From Fructilactobacillus fructivorans (GTDB lineage Bacteria; Bacillota; Bacilli; Lactobacillales; Lactobacillaceae): DNA of 64,000 bases. The notes beneath the pieces are model-generated. The model did not search any database. It saw only the letters and a list, made by a program, of their open reading frames with translations, and was not told the origin of the DNA. Made by a program: the position numbers and the translations under genes. This document shows positions 62,701-64,000 of this stretch, piece after piece (positions within the stretch are counted from its first letter, which is position 1; every line of letters begins with the position of its first letter). The DNA lies in assembly GCF_001434095.1 (NCBI RefSeq), contig NZ_AZDS01000001.1, forward strand, positions 62,001 to 126,000. Reading direction: 5' to 3'.

Positions 62701-64000
62701 ATATCTAACTGTATCAGCATTGACGCAGTATATAAAAAAGAAATTCGACGTTGATCCATACTTAGGAAGAGTTTATCTTACGGGTGAAATCTCGAACTTT
62801 CGTTTACGTCCGACACACCAATACTTTAGTTTGAAAGATGATAATTCTAAGATTAACGTTACGATGTTCAAATCAGCGTTTTCTAAGATCAAGTTTATGC
62901 CTGAAGAGGGAATGAAAGTTCTAGTAACTGGACATGTCTCTGTTTATGAAAAAACCGGGATGTATCAATTTTATATTGATCATATGGAACCGGACGGTGT
63001 GGGCCAACTTTACGAAGCTTATGAACAATTAAAGAACAAGTTAGCTAAAGAAGGACTGTTTGAGGGAATTCATAAAAAGTCACTGACAATGTATCCGAAA
63101 AAGATTGCAGTAGTGACATCGCAAAGTGGGGCCGTTATCAAGGACATTATTACCACCGTTAGAAGACGGTTTTCAATCGCCCAAATTGTTTTGTTTCCAG
63201 CTGCGGTTCAGGGAGAAAATGCTGCATCGGAGATTGCCCATCAAATTAGACGAGTTAATGAAATTGGTGGATTTGATACTTTAATTATCGGACGTGGTGG
63301 TGGATCAATTGAAGATTTGTGGCCATTTAATGAAGAAATAGTTGCACGAGCAATCTATGATAGTGAAGTTCCTGTTATTTCTTCTGTAGGACACGAAACT
63401 GATACTACTATTGCTGATTTAGTGTCTGATCAACGCGCTGCCACTCCGACTGCAGCGGCAGAATTAGCTGTTCCCGTACTTAGCGATGTGCTTTTAGATT
63501 TAAAGACGAAACAAACTCGAATTTATAATGCAATGGATAATCTTTTGGCACGGTCGCGATCCGAATACGATCGGGTCATGAATTCCTATGTTTTTAATCA
63601 GCCAGAACGGTTGTATGAGTCATATGTCCAACAATTGGATACTTTAAATACAAAACTCAGTACTAGTATGAAAGATTTGATCAATTATTATCATAATCAA
63701 CTTCAGGGAGAGTCAGAACAATTAAAGTTAAGTTCACCCGTCCATAAAATTAGTGGGATGCAGAATCAAGTTAATTATTATCTTGCTTCCATCAAAAAAT
63801 CAGTCCAAGGAATTGTAGATGGAAAGCGAAATCAATTAAGTTCAAATGCATCTGCACTTGATCATTTGAGTCCGTTGCGCTTAATGAGTTCAGGATACAG
63901 TATGGTGACAGATAGTGGCGGCCGAATGGTTAAGTCAATTAGGGATTTGAAGAAAAATGAGCAGATTGATGTTCGATTTAGCGATGGGAGTGCCAAAGCA
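62690..64000 (+). CDS. xseA: Exodeoxyribonuclease VII large subunit, 3' end missing
   Basis: 437 residues are in frame to the last base of the window; the family is usually about 445-455 long, so only a few residues are missing. The N-terminal OB-fold (VYLTGEISNFRLRPTHQYFS) binds single-stranded DNA, and the catalytic region has VVTSQSGAVIKDI, IIGRGGGSIEDLWPFNEE and SSVGHETDTTIAD. A long coiled coil follows. TTG at 62690 is eight bases after GGAG and overlaps folD. The small subunit xseB presumably follows outside. Confidence 0.95.
   Translation, partial: MASKYLTVSALTQYIKKKFDVDPYLGRVYLTGEISNFRLRPTHQYFSLKDDNSKINVTMFKSAFSKIKFMPEEGMKVLVTGHVSVYEKTGMYQFYIDHMEPDGVGQLYEAYEQLKNKLAKEGLFEGIHKKSLTMYPKKIAVVTSQSGAVIKDIITTVRRRFSIAQIVLFPAAVQGENAASEIAHQIRRVNEIGGFDTLIIGRGGGSIEDLWPFNEEIVARAIYDSEVPVISSVGHETDTTIADLVSDQRAATPTAAAELAVPVLSDVLLDLKTKQTRIYNAMDNLLARSRSEYDRVMNSYVFNQPERLYESYVQQLDTLNTKLSTSMKDLINYYHNQLQGESEQLKLSSPVHKISGMQNQVNYYLASIKKSVQGIVDGKRNQLSSNASALDHLSPLRLMSSGYSMVTDSGGRMVKSIRDLKKNEQIDVRFSDGSAKA

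Noticed and set aside
62685-62705. A frameshift between folD and xseA
   Set aside because: Both proteins have complete conserved ends; the overlap with a TTG start eight bases after GGAG is a normal coupled junction.
1-64000. CRISPR arrays, insertion sequences, prophage genes, rRNA genes, attachment sites
   Set aside because: I looked through intergenic regions and found no regularly spaced repeats, transposase or integrase motifs, or rRNA sequence. The two tRNA genes are not flanked by integrase genes.

Overview
The window is AT-rich chromosomal DNA of a low-GC Gram-positive bacterium, almost certainly a member of the Lactobacillaceae (genus not resolvable by eye). The evidence is Bacillota-type gene order (yheA-yhaO-yhaN-yhaM-prsA-hit-ecsAB; ytpP-ytpR-sftA-murC; polA-mutM-coaE-nrdR-dnaB-dnaI-thrS; infC-rpmI-rplT; yqeG-H-yhbY-nadD-yqeK-rsfS-yqeM-tmcAL-yceD-rpmF; rpmG-fthC-glpG-yqgQ-glcK; rplU-prp-rpmA-efp-yqhY-nusB-folD-xseA), T-box leaders on synthetase genes, AGGAGG-type ribosome binding sites, lactic-acid-bacterium families such as DUF3042, and an L-Lys/D-Asp peptidoglycan branch. 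It is core genome: I see no rRNA, transposase, prophage, CRISPR array or recognisable defence island. Almost every stretch is coding, mostly on the + strand.

Layout. 1-2.7 kb: the end of murE, a D-aspartate ligase and an aspartate racemase (cross-bridge synthesis). 2.7-5.2 kb: a small membrane protein on the minus strand, tRNA-Gly(CCC), and a T-box in front of argS. 5.2-17 kb: a class A penicillin-binding protein, YheA, the YhaO/YhaN nuclease-ATPase pair, exoribonuclease YhaM, the minus-strand group hit/yhaH-like/prsA, ecsAB and trmB. 17-23 kb: a thioredoxin-like protein, YtpR, the SftA-type DNA translocase, MurC and a Bax-inhibitor-like membrane protein. 23-32 kb: DNA polymerase I, MutM, CoaE, NrdR, the DnaB/DnaI helicase-loading pair and T-box-controlled thrS. 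32-40 kb: infC-rpmI-rplT behind an attenuator leader, then a ribosome-assembly and NAD cluster ending in yceD-rpmF. 39.8-43 kb: YidC2 and acylphosphatase (minus), an rRNA methyltransferase, an HD protein and a YodB-like HxlR regulator. 43-49 kb: T-box-controlled pheST, mltG, udk, greA. 49-52 kb: a large YfhO membrane protein (minus). 52-58.9 kb: a class B penicillin-binding protein, rpmG, fthC, a rhomboid protease, yqgQ, glucokinase, a membrane rhodanese, DUF3042, miaA and an unrecognised gene. 59-64 kb: tRNA-Arg(TCT), the L21 leader, rplU-prp-rpmA, efp, yqhY, nusB, folD and xseA, which runs off the end.

How the genes work together. Three aminoacyl-tRNA synthetase operons (argS, thrS, pheST) are each predicted to be switched by uncharged cognate tRNA through T-box leaders with readable specifier triplets (CGT, ACC, TTC). 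Ribosomal-protein operons carry their own leaders (L20- and L21-type). Cell-wall genes (murE, D-Asp ligase, racD, murC, two penicillin-binding proteins, mltG) and protein-export genes (prsA, yidC2, ecsAB) are scattered through the window, as are DNA maintenance genes (polA, mutM, xseA, yhaON, sftA).

I did not find a convincing undescribed system. The places most worth a second look are small: tRNA-Gly apparently co-transcribed with the argS T-box, an ATA start codon on infC, a YodB-like cysteine regulator of unknown target, an unrecognised 173-residue gene behind miaA, a rhodanese without its catalytic cysteine, and several intergenic palindromes.
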